From NCBI GenBank assembly GCA_963844055.1, contig CAWJMN010000001.1, forward strand, positions 186,001-250,000: DNA of 64,000 nucleotides, given 5' to 3'. The translations under genes and the position numbers were made by a program. Origin of the DNA: CAWJMN01 sp963844055 (lineage in GTDB: Bacteria > Planctomycetota > Planctomycetia > Pirellulales > Pirellulaceae). Below the pieces are notes generated by a model. That model ran no database searches and was not told where the DNA came from. It saw only the letters and a program-made list of their open reading frames with translations. This document shows, in pieces, positions 47,261 through 57,364 of the stretch (positions are counted from its first letter, which is position 1; each line of letters opens with the position of its first letter).

Positions 47261-49028
47261 TTAGACCGACCATGGGTTTCGATGGGCCCCCTTAGCATGG
47301 GCGGCCAGTTCTTCCTCGATGACCCTTGCCGGAGGTGGAAGGCGGATGTCTTGTGCCTGGCGTGAGGCACGGGCAAAGTTGATTGCAAAAATTCCAAACC
47401 CAGCGACGAGCACTAGATAGCCGTTCCACTCTCCTTTGTCCTCCATGATTTGGATGAGCGTCCAAAACCAGTTGGGAAGTTGAATGGCCGTATAGCTAAA
47501 GTCGTGATCGCTCCAAGTGCTGAGTGCAGATTCGATCATGACCGGAATAAGGACTCCCAGGCCGTAAAGCAGCACCTGCATCAGCACCGCCGCGACGGTA
47601 GGAATCTTCACGCCCGTTCGGCGATAATAAAGATGAGCCAAGATGCGCATCAAACCGAGGTACCCCATCAAGTAGCCCAGGCAGGCCGCCCCGGACTCCC
47701 GATAGGTTTGAATGGATTGTGTGGAGAAGGTAAGGCGAGTAGTTCCATTGAAGGCAGCGAAGATGCTAAGGCTAACCATCGTGAACACAATGACAGACGC
47801 CATGCTGCAAATGGTAAAGACATAGCCACTGCCATCGCCCGGGTTAAACCACGTGAGCAAAATTCTTTCTAACAGGCTTTGGGGAAGTTCACGCCGAGCA
47901 CGGGGCGAGAGCGTTGCGTTTTCTAGCGAGAGAAAGGGCCCCACGACGGCCCAGTAAATAGCGCTAATAATGAAAAGCACCGACGCGATTTCCAGCAATT
48001 GGTCGGCAGAGGCCGTTGCAAATGCACCTGCGCAACCACGCGAGCAGGGGCGTCAAATGTCGCCAACGCCAGATGCGACATCGATGCACAAATCAACAAC
48101 TGAATGATTGCCAGCATGTAGCGAACGCGGGTTGAGCGGTTATCGCTGGCAAAACTGATTTGCCCCGTCGCAATGAAGAGAAACAAAAGGGATACCGAAA
48201 TTGTGTAGCCGGCAACATAGCCGTTGAACGTCCAAAAGTCGGGGTCGTTTAGTTGCAGCGAGCCAGACTCCAACATCAGTTGCGTCATCAAGCTACACCA
48301 TGCGAGTCCAAAGATAAGCAGCGCGATCACGAGCGCAACCGAAAGTAGCGATTGCCAAATTCGCGTGGTGGAAACCGTCGCCAGCATCAGGGCAAACGAA
48401 CAAAGCACCATCGAGGCCAAAATGGTATAGCCCAGCACGACGCCAATCGTGACGATATTTACGCCGCGCAACAGATAGGTAAACGCAATACAGGGCGCAG
48501 CGCCGAAAAGTAGACGATCGATTGCAGCAGCGCCGTCGCCATCTTTCCCCAGACGATTTGCCAGGCCGATAGCGTGGTGATGCTCATCAGCTCAAACGTG
48601 CCGTCTTCGGTTTCACTGGCGAGTGAGCGAAAGGCAAAGAAGGGAACCACCAGCATTAGTGGCACCGTCAACATGAGCAAATAGCCCACCAGCAGAGACG
48701 ATCCCCACGGAGCGTAATACAAACCGGGCAGCATCAGCATGCTGCCGGCAACGGTCCAAATCCAGCCGAGGATGATCAGCAGATAAAACGTCAGCGTGAA
48801 TTGCTGGCTCTTCATCGCTTGGCGAGCTTCTTTGACCAAGATCGGGCTCAGAAGATCGCTGTAGGATTCGAGCTTGGCAAATAGGCGTTCATCCCAGGTG
48901 GTCGCTGGAGTCGCGAAGGGATTGTTTCCCTCGGCGGATGCGGAGCTTGCAGCGCTGGCCAAATTGGCTATGCCGCCAGGAGTTGGCGACGAAGTAGCGG
49001 CCGCAGAGTCGTAGGGATTGGAGGTCAT
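47261..49028 (-). CDS. ABC-2-type permease, with two 1-base deletions
   Basis: Three frames join into one protein of about 589 residues. A Ser/Ala-rich start precedes ABC-2 helices. The motif ETEDGTFELMSITTLSAWQIVWGK is typical of ABC-2 permeases with ABC-2 intracellular helices. Adding one base near 48497 restores YFSALAPCIAFTYLLRG. Adding one near 48027 links AQ to GAFATASADQLLEIA. It pairs with the ATPase at 49105-50052 as an exporter. The sequence errors, not biology, probably cause the breaks. Confidence 0.75.
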
Positions 49029-49104
49029 AGGTTTAGAGACCGCAGAAGAAATGGCAAATCAGGTTGGACGCAACCAGCACCGGGGCGAAGTCAAGCAAAC
49101 AGAA

Positions 49105-50052
49105 TCATTGCAACTGTCCCTTCGTGACGGCCATGAAGACATCTTCCAGCGAGTGGGCGTAGTTGGTGAACTCGACCACGGGAAAGCCGGCCTGAATCAT
49201 GTCGCGAAGCAGCTCTACTTCTTCGGCTTGGCTACCATGGTGCGAAAGCATGAGGTCCGGGCCGCGAACTTCCATCGATTCGACGTTGGGGCGAGCGGTC
49301 AGCCAATTGCGAAGGTTTGTTTGATCGCCGTTGTGAAGTCCGATCCGCAAAACGCGATGCGGCTGAAGGCGCTTTTGGATTTCATTCACGGAACCGACGG
49401 CCATCAATGTGCCGCGTTCGATGATGGCAACGCGATCGCACATTTCCGCGAGTTCGGTCAAAATGTGCGAGCTGACGAGGACCGTCTTACCATCGGCAGC
49501 GAGTTGGCGAATCATATCGCGCAGCTCAATACGTGCGCGAGGGTCCAGGCCGTTGGCGGGCTCGTCCAAAAGCATGACAGCGGGGCTGTGGATCATCGCG
49601 CGTCCCAAGCAAAGCCGCTGCTTCATCCCTTTGGAAAGTCCGCGAACCGGCTTTTCTTTGAGGATGTCCAGCCCGGTGAAATTCATCGTGCGCTGCGTGG
49701 CTTGGTGGCGTTCGCGTCCGACAAGTCCGTAGGAACGGGCGAAGAAGTCGAGATACTCTTCCACGTTCATGTCGTGGTAAGTGCCGAAGTAGTCCGGCAT
49801 AAAGCCAAGGCGTTTGCGGACACGATCGGGGTCTTCGACGCTGGAGAAGCCGTCGACAAGAGCTTCGCCCGCACTTGGCAGATCAAGCGTGGCAAGGATG
49901 CGCATACTGGTGGTCTTGCCAGCGCCGTTGGGGCCGATGTAGCCCAGCACCGTCCCCGCGTAGACTTCAAACGAGATGTCGTTGACGGCGCGCGTCGGAC
50001 CGAAGAACCGAAACAGTCGGCGAAACTCGATCATCGGATGATTGGCGACCAT
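49105..50052 (-). CDS. ABC transporter ATP-binding protein
   Basis: The protein has 315 residues. Walker A GPNGAGKTT, signature LSKGMKQRL and Walker B VMLLDEPANGLDP with an intact catalytic Glu. The signature's LSKGM is common in the CcmA/DrrA-like class that works with ABC-2 permeases. It drives the permease at 47261-49028. The gene lies 76 bases from the permease and follows the large membrane partner, all on the minus strand. Confidence 0.92.
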   Translation of the reverse strand: MVANHPMIEFRRLFRFFGPTRAVNDISFEVYAGTVLGYIGPNGAGKTTSMRILATLDLPSAGEALVDGFSSVEDPDRVRKRLGFMPDYFGTYHDMNVEEYLDFFARSYGLVGRERHQATQRTMNFTGLDILKEKPVRGLSKGMKQRLCLGRAMIHSPAVMLLDEPANGLDPRARIELRDMIRQLAADGKTVLVSSHILTELAEMCDRVAIIERGTLMAVGSVNEIQKRLQPHRVLRIGLHNGDQTNLRNWLTARPNVESMEVRGPDLMLSHHGSQAEEVELLRDMIQAGFPVVEFTNYAHSLEDVFMAVTKGQLQ

Positions 50053-50127
50053 GCGAATGTTTTCCGAAAGCGTTCAATGCGAAGAGGGAGTGTGAAGGCA
50101 AATGTGTTAGCAAGTCGGTGGCTGTCG

Positions 50128-52620
50128 TTACCAGTTGCCGGCAATGACATGCAAGCTGGAAAGCTCATTCGTGTTTTGCAGGCCCATGGGCACATCCTTG
50201 GGATAGCGGACGATCGCTACAAACTCTCGAGGCTTGATGCCAATGATGCCAGTCGATCCTTCGGGAAGGGTTTTCAGCGATTTCAGCGACTGAATCGCTT
50301 GCAGTCCGATGTTCACTCCGCCGCGCGAGACCGGGGAGTAGCTGGAATAGTAGTTGACATTAAACCCGAGCAGGCCACGATCAAATCGGTCGGCATCAAA
50401 CCCGACTGGCATCTCGGGTTCGGACTTGTCTAGCAGTTCGCGAAGTTCGGCAGCAACATCCGTAGCATCGATAGGAAGTAAATCGCTAGTAGCGTCTAGA
50501 TCGATGTCACGAGCTTTCAAATAGTTGCCTTCCATGTCGCGCACATAAAGTCGGTCGATCATTCCCGCCAGTTTATTGGTGGCTTTGGGAGCCGCACTCC
50601 CTTTGGGAGGAGTAATAAGCAGGCGAGACTCGGTGGGCTCGGAGTGGATCACCAATAGCTGAGAAAACGAGCGTGATTTAAGGAAGTCGTTGCCGAGTTG
50701 TTGTCTATCGGGACGCCAGCGAAGCGAGTACTCGGAAAAGATTTGCGAGTCTTGAAAACGATTGTTGGAGCCTTGAGGGACCACCGGAATCACCACATCA
50801 TTGACGCCGAACTCATAACCAGCGGCAGGAGCAATTGCGGCGTAGTAGGTCTGGCGCGACCAACTGGTGGCGGCATGGAGATTTTGATCGAGGTGGGTGT
50901 AACTGCGAACTCGCGAACGAGTCGAGATGCCATCTTTGGCAATCGCATAAACGAAAAGCAAAATCGTCGTTAGCGCGCCGGCCAACGGAACCGTGATCAG
51001 AATCAGCACCGGCTGCTTCCGCGCCCGAAGCCACGTAAAGTTGACGGGACCAATCAGCACCACAAAGAGGGTGACCAGGACCATGAAGGAAAGGACGGGT
51101 GCTGCTCCAACGCCTGGAATCAGCATGTTCCAATAAAAGTTGCTGGGGCTGCGAAGGTCTAAATCGGTTCGACTCTCCCAAACGAGGCGTCGCTGAGAAA
51201 TGTTGTTGAAGACCTGTTGCCAAGACTTGGTTAGCGCTGCCGATGGTGGGTTGGTCGTGGTAGTCACCGAAGCAGGATCGGTACTGCTGGGAGCGTCTTC
51301 TTCGACAAACGGATCTTCTTTATCAATGACGACCAAAGCACCCAGTCCAATCAGCCGTAAACGTGATTGGAAGACGGGCTTGAATTTTTTAGGGTCGCCT
51401 GGGCCGCCGGACTCTGCGGTAGAGTCACTGCTGCTCGTGGAAGTCTGGGCGTAGGAAGGACCGCGTGTGCTGTCGGCAGTCAATTCGGAGAGGGGGGCAT
51501 TCGGATCGAAAAAGTTCCAGCGAGAGCGATCAAACGGTCCATCTTCCGGTTTGGGAAGCGCTGCACCAGGAAGTCCCAGCGACTTTTCTAGCGAGGGGAC
51601 CTTTTCAAATTCGCTGCCTACTCCGTAAACCACCATGCCTGTACCAGTTCGCAACCAGTGCACAATTGCCGAGACTTTGGCGGGGCTGGTTTTTGCCAGA
51701 GCCTCCAGTTCGGAAGCAGAAATGATGAGCAGTCCGCGTGAACTGAGTTGTGACCATTGCTCGGGAAGTTCGCTCGGTTGCATGAGGGCCCAGTTGGAGA
51801 CCTTTCCGACCGAGCGGGTCAATTCCCAATCGGTCACGCGAGGAGCGCCGTAGCGGGGAGTGCTGGTCATGGGGTTCCACTCCGTCATCATGCGATCAAA
51901 ATCGGGAATGTTATAGGTCTTCGGGTCATCCGTTGGGTTGAAGCCGGGTATCCCCATTTCAATTGCATCTCGATCGGCCGCTTTGGGAACAGCAGAGTGG
52001 ACAAATAGAACCCCGGTTTGAGAATCAACGCGCCGCGCCGCGCCCGGCCCAGCGCCGGGGAACATGCGAACAGGGTCCGAATAGTAGGGGCTTCCCTTGA
52101 ATGGTCGGCCACGTTCGCTTAGGCCGATGGTGTTTACGTACCAATAGGTTGTGTTTCCGTAGTTGGAAAGTTTATAGACCGGGATGTTAATAATGGTTTC
52201 GGCCGACATCGCCCCTTTGGGAATGGTGATCGTGCCAGTCACTCTGCAGCCCGAACCGCTAAAGCCATAAAAGGCATCACTTTCGGTAATGGTAAAATCG
52301 ATCACGCGTTCGCGCGGCGCAGGGCCAGGAAGAACCAAGGGCTTCGTAAAAGGGACCGGATTGTTGACGAGAGATTCCATCACAATGCGGATAGGAACAT
52401 AACCCGGAATCGCTTCAAACAAAGGCGTCGCGGTGATCCTTAAATGCGCAGGTTCTTCTGCTACACCAAATGTGGAAGAGAGGGGAGTGTCTGCGACGGC
52501 AATGGAGGACCCCAGAAAAACCATCGAGGCAATCGCGATCATCGTAGCCAATGCCAAGCGGCAAGTATTTGCAAGCAACGAGACGCAGGAGTGGCTGGGA
52601 ATTGCTGAAGAGAATCGCAT
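50128..52620 (-). CDS. Large exported membrane protein of the ABC module
   Basis: ATG 52620 gives 830 residues; a start at 52686 adds 22. A signal or first helix (LALATMIAIASMVFLGSSIAVA) precedes a long periplasmic part, then helices (VLSFMVLVTLFVVLIGPVNF and a second) and another soluble part. The soluble part has a LLIISASELEALAK segment like the GldG/DUF4350-type partners of ABC modules. I cannot name the family. It is co-oriented with the ATPase and permease, so all three probably form one machine. Confidence 0.6.
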   Translation of the reverse strand: MRFSSAIPSHSCVSLLANTCRLALATMIAIASMVFLGSSIAVADTPLSSTFGVAEEPAHLRITATPLFEAIPGYVPIRIVMESLVNNPVPFTKPLVLPGPAPRERVIDFTITESDAFYGFSGSGCRVTGTITIPKGAMSAETIINIPVYKLSNYGNTTYWYVNTIGLSERGRPFKGSPYYSDPVRMFPGAGPGAARRVDSQTGVLFVHSAVPKAADRDAIEMGIPGFNPTDDPKTYNIPDFDRMMTEWNPMTSTPRYGAPRVTDWELTRSVGKVSNWALMQPSELPEQWSQLSSRGLLIISASELEALAKTSPAKVSAIVHWLRTGTGMVVYGVGSEFEKVPSLEKSLGLPGAALPKPEDGPFDRSRWNFFDPNAPLSELTADSTRGPSYAQTSTSSSDSTAESGGPGDPKKFKPVFQSRLRLIGLGALVVIDKEDPFVEEDAPSSTDPASVTTTTNPPSAALTKSWQQVFNNISQRRLVWESRTDLDLRSPSNFYWNMLIPGVGAAPVLSFMVLVTLFVVLIGPVNFTWLRARKQPVLILITVPLAGALTTILLFVYAIAKDGISTRSRVRSYTHLDQNLHAATSWSRQTYYAAIAPAAGYEFGVNDVVIPVVPQGSNNRFQDSQIFSEYSLRWRPDRQQLGNDFLKSRSFSQLLVIHSEPTESRLLITPPKGSAAPKATNKLAGMIDRLYVRDMEGNYLKARDIDLDATSDLLPIDATDVAAELRELLDKSEPEMPVGFDADRFDRGLLGFNVNYYSSYSPVSRGGVNIGLQAIQSLKSLKTLPEGSTGIIGIKPREFVAIVRYPKDVPMGLQNTNELSSLHVIAGNW

Positions 52621-52686
52621 CGCACCATACCCTACAGAAAAAAAGCGTGACGCATGACCAAGGGGGACCGGTGAAGGGGCCGCCAT

Positions 52687-52953
52687 TTAGCCTTGCGGAG
52701 AATTCGGAGTGGGATCGACCGTGGCCACAGGTTGCAAATTTGTTTTTGCTTTGGGGAGGATGGCGGCAAAGCACCAAGCCACTCCAAATACAGCAGCATG
52801 CACCAAAAAGAAAATCGGGATGAAGGCGGCGCCGACGACGATGCCGCCAGCCCAACCTTCGCCACGGTAGGCCGCCGCCGCGACCAGCGATGTGAGGCTG
52901 GCCAGGGTCACAATTCCGATGAGCGTCTTCAGACTAAAGCGAGGTATTAACAT
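52687..52953 (-). CDS. Small two-helix membrane protein
   Basis: ATG 52953 gives 88 residues. The start MLIPRFSLKTLIGIVTLASL is a common planctomycete opening (RFSLRTL-type). Two helices follow, with a Pro-rich tail. The stop is 66 bases upstream of the start of the ABC-module membrane protein, so it may head that operon. The function is unknown. Confidence 0.65.
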   Translation of the reverse strand: MLIPRFSLKTLIGIVTLASLTSLVAAAAYRGEGWAGGIVVGAAFIPIFFLVHAAVFGVAWCFAAILPKAKTNLQPVATVDPTPNSPQG

Positions 52954-53206
52954 GCCCCCTATTGTGGCAGACGGGTTGTACAAAGCAAGTCAGTTTTGGG
53001 GGAGGAAAGTAGCGGAAGGCTAGGCTCCCCAGGGGCGTCAATTAAAAAATGGGGGCCTTGGGAAAAGGCGGCCAACTTTCATTCTGAAGTGGGGGCCATT
53101 AGACTAGCGACGTGCTTTTTAGGGCGTTCGGCCGTACGGCGTCTGCCTCTACGAGCGTTCTGGCGAAAAGATTCAAGGGCCTTTGATAGACCAGGAGCCC
53201 CCTGCG

Positions 53207-54526
53207 ATGTCCTCTTTCAGTTTTTGGGTTGGTTGGAACTCGGCAAGCTCGCGATTAAAGCGAAGCTGTTTGGCAACGGGCGCCGTTTTGGCCATGGGCT
53301 GGCTGGCTACGGCGATGAATGCCGCCGAAGTTCGTTTGAACGTGTCGGCCGGAGATCATGCCAGGGCTCGGACGCCGGTTGCCGTAGCGCTGAGCGCGGA
53401 ACAAGCGGCTGTGGCGGGGATTGATGGGCCGGGCGATGCGATGCTTCTGGGGGACGATGGGATGGCCGTCGCTTGCCAGATCACGCAGGGCGATCTGTCG
53501 ACCAAGGAGGCTTCAATTGCTCCGCTGACGGTGCGATTTGTGCTCCCTGAACTTGCCGCTGGCGCCAGCAAGTTGTTTTTGCTAGGCAAGCCGAAGGCAC
53601 AGAAGGCTGCGTTTGCTTGGAGCACGGCCGAAGGAGCTGGCGGCAAACCTGCCTCGATGGATCTGACGCTCGATGGCAAGAACGTGCTGCGCTACATGTG
53701 CGCCACGTTGGATGAAACGAATGCCGATACACGGTCAGCGACTTTTAAGCCGTATCACCATGTGTTTGACCTGCAAGGGAAGCAACTGCTAACGAAGGGA
53801 CCGGGGGGAAAGTTCCCGCACCATCGCGGCCTGTTCTTTGGCTTCAACCGGATCAGCTACGACGGCGGCAAGAAGCAAGCCGATACTTGGCACTGCAACA
53901 AGGGAGAGTTCCAATCGCATGAAGCGGTGCTTGCCTCATCGGCTGGTGCTTTGGTAGGTGGGCAAGTGCTGGCGATTGATTGGCACGGCCAAAGCAAGGA
54001 TGTGTTTGCGAAGGAAAAGCGTCAATTGCAAGTGACGCGGCATCCTCGCGGAACCGTGATCGACTTTACTTCGCACCTGCGAAGCGAAGTGGGGAAGGTC
54101 AAGCTGGACGGCGATCCACAGCATGCGGGCTTTCAATTTCGTGCGACGCAAGAAGTGCCCGACAAGACGGCCGACAAGACTTACTATGTTCGTCCGGATG
54201 GTAAGGGGGAGCCTGGAAAATTCCGCAACTGGCCCGACGTAAAGACGCATGTCAATTTGCCTTGGAACGCCCTTTCGTTTGTGCTGGGCGACCAGGTTTA
54301 TACGGTGGCGATGCTGGATCGTCCGGAGAATCCGAAGGAATCACGTTTTAGCGAACGGGACTATGGCCGGTTTGGTTCTTACTTTGAATACGAGTTGGAC
54401 ACCGACAAGCCGCTGGTGCTGAATTATCGCGTGGTGATTGTGGAAGGGGAGCTGGGCGTTGAAGAAATCAACAAGCTACATGCCGACTTTGTCACGCCAC
54501 CAGCCGTAACGGTTAGCGTTAAGTAA
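53207..54526 (+). CDS. DUF6807 (PmoA-like) exported protein
   Basis: ATG 53207 gives 439 residues; an upstream start at 53183 adds 8. A signal segment (LATGAVLAMGWLATAMNAA) precedes a beta-rich domain with KPYHHVFDLQGKQLLTKGPG, FPHHRGLFFGFN and DTWHCNKGEF. The HHRGLF motif marks the DUF6807 family, often annotated PmoA although it is unrelated to the particulate monooxygenase. Members sit in sugar-use loci of planctomycetes. The role is not known. A terminator follows at 54556. Confidence 0.75.
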   Translation: MSSFSFWVGWNSASSRLKRSCLATGAVLAMGWLATAMNAAEVRLNVSAGDHARARTPVAVALSAEQAAVAGIDGPGDAMLLGDDGMAVACQITQGDLSTKEASIAPLTVRFVLPELAAGASKLFLLGKPKAQKAAFAWSTAEGAGGKPASMDLTLDGKNVLRYMCATLDETNADTRSATFKPYHHVFDLQGKQLLTKGPGGKFPHHRGLFFGFNRISYDGGKKQADTWHCNKGEFQSHEAVLASSAGALVGGQVLAIDWHGQSKDVFAKEKRQLQVTRHPRGTVIDFTSHLRSEVGKVKLDGDPQHAGFQFRATQEVPDKTADKTYYVRPDGKGEPGKFRNWPDVKTHVNLPWNALSFVLGDQVYTVAMLDRPENPKESRFSERDYGRFGSYFEYELDTDKPLVLNYRVVIVEGELGVEEINKLHADFVTPPAVTVSVK

Positions 54527-54555
54527 GCGACTAGAGCGTTAAAGATGTGATGCGA

Positions 54556-54583
54556 AGGGAGCGAGAGATCGCTCCCTTTTTTT
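54556..54583 (+). terminator. Rho-independent terminator of the DUF6807 gene
   Basis: Perfect 8-base stem AGGGAGCG / CGCTCCCT, 6-base loop AGAGAT, then a T run. It lies 30 bases after the stop. Confidence 0.9.
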
Positions 54584-54627
54584 GTTGGGGTGGTGGGTGA
54601 GGGACGAAGTGGTGAGGAAGATAGAAA

Positions 54628-54661
54628 GCGGATGATGTTGCCAGGATAAATCCTGGCCTAC
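54628..54661 (-). repeat. GTAG-hairpin element, family B
   Basis: Palindrome GCCAGGATAAATCCTGGC pairs fully. On the minus strand the element starts GTAGGCCAGG, in line with the sigma-54 activator gene. The tail is CATCATCCGC. Confidence 0.75.
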
Positions 54662-54698
54662 AAAAAATCGTAAGTGGGGGAGTGACCTCCCATGGCCT

Positions 54699-54732
54699 GG
54701 CGGCCGCACCGGTTCAAGAACCGGTGCTACCC
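54699..54732 (-). repeat. GTAG-hairpin element, family D
   Basis: GCACCGGTTC and GAACCGGTGC form a perfect 10-base stem around AA. On the minus strand it begins GGGTAGC, 14 bases after the sigma-54 activator stop and in its direction. Confidence 0.75.
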
Positions 54733-54745
54733 AGTTGAAAGTGGA

Positions 54746-56686
54746 CTAGGAATCTTCGGCAATCTCCATGTCGAGATGCTGCATCTTGCGATAGAGGTTG
54801 GAGCGATGCAGGCCGAGTCGTTCGGCGGCGATGGTCATGTTTCCTTTGGCAAGGTCCGCTTGTTTACGGATGAACTGCGTTTGAAAACGGCGAGTGGCTT
54901 CTGCCAGAGTGAGATGGTTTGGGATCGAAGGCTCCTGTGCGGTGCGAGCCAACGGGGAGACGACAAACCGCAGGTCCTCTGCATCGATTTTGACCTGCTC
55001 TTCGGGGGTGAGGTAGGCGAGCTGCTCCATCAGGTTGCGAAGTTCGCGCACGTTGCCGGGCCAAGCATGAGTGAGTAACGCTTTGCGAGCGGCCGCAGTA
55101 AACTTGGGCACCTTGCGGCGGGCCTTGGTGGCGTACGTTTCCAAAAAGTGCTCTGCAAGTTCGAGAATGTCTTCGCCGCGACTTCGTAAAGGAGGAAGGT
55201 CGATGGTGACCACACTAATGCGAAAGAAGAGGTCTTCGCGAAAGCGCTTTTGCCGTACGAGTTCGGGCAGGTTTTGATTGGTGGCCGCCAAGACGCGTAC
55301 ATCGGTCTTGATGGGGAGCGAGCCACCAATGCGGACGACGACTTTCTCTTCCAGCACGCGTAATAGCTTTGCTTGGCCTGCAAGGCTCATGTCGCCGATC
55401 TCGTCGAGCAGGAGCGTGCCGCCAGAGGCGATTTCAAACTTGCCCCGCCGCATTTCGCGGGCGTCGGTGAACGCCCCTTTTTCATGGCCAAACAGTTCGC
55501 TTTCCAAAAGGGTCTCGGTGAGGGCGGCACAGTTGACGGCGATGAAGGGCTCTTGGCGGCGCCGGCTTTGGTAGTGGATCGACTGGCTGACGACTTCTTT
55601 GCCGGTGCCGTTTTCACCTAAGATAAGGATCGATAGATCGGTGTCGGCCACACGCTGGATGGTGGAACGGAGCGCGACAATCGCGGGGCAAGAGCCGATC
55701 ATTTGCACGCCGGCAGCGGCTTGGTTTGCCACGCGAGCACGGGCATGGGCCAGTTGTTCGAGCTGTTCTACATTTTGCAGCGCAAGGGCAGAATGCACGG
55801 CCAACTCGGCCAGCGTTTCTAAATCGGCATCGGTAAAATTGCCATGGTTGCAGTTGAGCGCTTCAAATGCGCCGATGATTTCGCCCGACTTGGAACGCAT
55901 CGGAACGCAGACGACGGTTTGCGTTTCATACTGAAGCTGCTTGTCAACGCGTCGATCCACTTCACGCTGTTCTGCTGCGATGTCGATATCGATGCGCCGT
56001 GGCATGCCGGTGTGAACCACTTGTCCGACAACGCCGGTGTCATCGGGAATGCGAAGTTCGTTTCCCTTGACGCCAAGCGCGGGTTTTCCGACAAGCGTCT
56101 TGGAAACCTTGTCCCATAGAAAGATCGTGGCTCGTTGGGCACCCAGTAGGCGAGTGGCGGCCTCTGCAATTTGAACCAGCAGGCTTTGTGTCTCATGCGT
56201 CTTTTGCCAGCTGGCGGAGATTTTGAGGATCTCTTCCAGACGCGCGATTTGCAACCGCTGTGTGGCATGAAGTCGCACGCTGATCAAGGCTTCATCGATC
56301 CAGGCGGCGAAGGTTTCGGAAGTGAGCGAACTTTCGACCGCAAAGCCTTTGGCTGAAAACAGCAGGAGCGCTTCGGTCGTTGTTTGCTCGGGACGAAGGG
56401 GAAAGACCTTCCAGTTTTTTTGCGCGACGGGCGTTCCCTGATCCATCGCCTCCGCTAGGAGGTCGCTCGGCAGCGTGCGAGCAATGCTAGAGGTGCTGGC
56501 GACCAATCGCCAGGTTCCTTTGGAGCCTTCCGCGACGGCCAAGTAGTCGGCCGACAACGGAGATAGGAACGTTGGGAGGACCTGCTTTAGGAAGGTCGCC
56601 GGGTCAGCCCCTTGGCTGGCGACAAGCAGTTGTTCGACCAAGCTGGTAAGGTGCGAAGGCCAGCCCGATGTGGAAGGGAGGTTCAT
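54746..56686 (-). CDS. Sigma-54-dependent activator (GAF - AAA+ - Fis)
   Basis: ATG 56686 gives 646 residues; an upstream start adds 12. A GAF domain near residues 170-310 is followed by the AAA+ core: Walker A GENGTGKE, the loop GAFTDA, Walker B GGTLLLDEIGD, and the R-finger region. A C-terminal Fis-type helix-turn-helix (NMTIAAERLGLHRSNLYRKM) ends the protein. No receiver domain is present, so a small ligand sensed by the GAF domain is likely. The sigma-54 contact loop is GAFTDA, not GAFTGA, a known variant whose effect here is untested. Confidence 0.9.
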   Translation of the reverse strand: MNLPSTSGWPSHLTSLVEQLLVASQGADPATFLKQVLPTFLSPLSADYLAVAEGSKGTWRLVASTSSIARTLPSDLLAEAMDQGTPVAQKNWKVFPLRPEQTTTEALLLFSAKGFAVESSLTSETFAAWIDEALISVRLHATQRLQIARLEEILKISASWQKTHETQSLLVQIAEAATRLLGAQRATIFLWDKVSKTLVGKPALGVKGNELRIPDDTGVVGQVVHTGMPRRIDIDIAAEQREVDRRVDKQLQYETQTVVCVPMRSKSGEIIGAFEALNCNHGNFTDADLETLAELAVHSALALQNVEQLEQLAHARARVANQAAAGVQMIGSCPAIVALRSTIQRVADTDLSILILGENGTGKEVVSQSIHYQSRRRQEPFIAVNCAALTETLLESELFGHEKGAFTDAREMRRGKFEIASGGTLLLDEIGDMSLAGQAKLLRVLEEKVVVRIGGSLPIKTDVRVLAATNQNLPELVRQKRFREDLFFRISVVTIDLPPLRSRGEDILELAEHFLETYATKARRKVPKFTAAARKALLTHAWPGNVRELRNLMEQLAYLTPEEQVKIDAEDLRFVVSPLARTAQEPSIPNHLTLAEATRRFQTQFIRKQADLAKGNMTIAAERLGLHRSNLYRKMQHLDMEIAEDS

Positions 56687-57004
56687 GTCAAAAGCTTCAA
56701 AAAGCAAAGAGTGGCGGCCCAAGGGTGGGCTGCGCCGTCAAAACGATTTGACACGTGGCAGGAGGTGTCGTCAATTGGATTCTGCAAAATGACGTGACGA
56801 CAAGAGATGCCAGGGGCTTACGCCGCCTGGCAAAGAAGGTGTCGCCCCGACGGGGCTGGGGGCATGAAGGGGCAGAGTCGTGTTTTGTGAGGCCTGACGG
56901 CGCTGACCTGCGAGATCGGTGATAAGTTGTGATAGTTGGGGATGGGAGCGTCCCGGGTAAGTAGAGGCTTGGGAAACAGAGTCATTGCGAGAGGGGGCGG
57001 ATGA
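56687..57004. other. Gene-free stretch with a family A element
   Basis: GAGGCCTGACGGCGCTGACC at 56889-56912 is a family A element in reverse (GGTCAGC... on the minus strand), variant at its GTAG start. GAGGGGGCGG at 56991-57000 is the next ribosome site. No gene is seen. Confidence 0.45.
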
Positions 57005-57364
57005 ATGCTTGCAGTCCATTTACCGGATGTTGCTTTTTTAATGCTATTTCTGCCCGCGTTCGCGTCAGGCCTTTATGGGTTTTACTGTATCGATTCTTTG
57101 CTGCGGTATCAGCATCAATATCATTTTGAAGACTGGGTCAAGGACGGCAGGCCTATCGGATTTTTTTGGATTCCACCCGATGCAGCATTGTTCCGAGGAA
57201 GTCTTGCCAGAAATTATGCGTCTTTTTCGCTACTTATTTGCCGTAAGCCATGGATCGATTCCAATGCCGATATGAGGAAACTGAGAAGAAGGTGTCAGCT
57301 CGCGACATTGGTTTATTTTGCCGCGTTCGCACTGGTCGCTTGGCTAATTTTTCAGCAACCCTGA
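57005..57364 (+). CDS. Small membrane protein, 119 residues
   Basis: ATG 57005 follows GAGGGGGCGG by 4 bases. An N-terminal helix (VAFLMLFLPAFASGLYGFYC) and a C-terminal helix (LVYFAAFALVAWLIF) bracket a soluble centre. No family is recognised. It is flanked by family A elements on both sides. Confidence 0.5.
   Translation: MLAVHLPDVAFLMLFLPAFASGLYGFYCIDSLLRYQHQYHFEDWVKDGRPIGFFWIPPDAALFRGSLARNYASFSLLICRKPWIDSNADMRKLRRRCQLATLVYFAAFALVAWLIFQQP

Noticed and set aside
49018..50433. Long plus-strand open frame opposite the ABC ATPase
   Set aside because: The minus-strand ATPase has full Walker motifs, so this frame is a shadow. Its residues show no family pattern.
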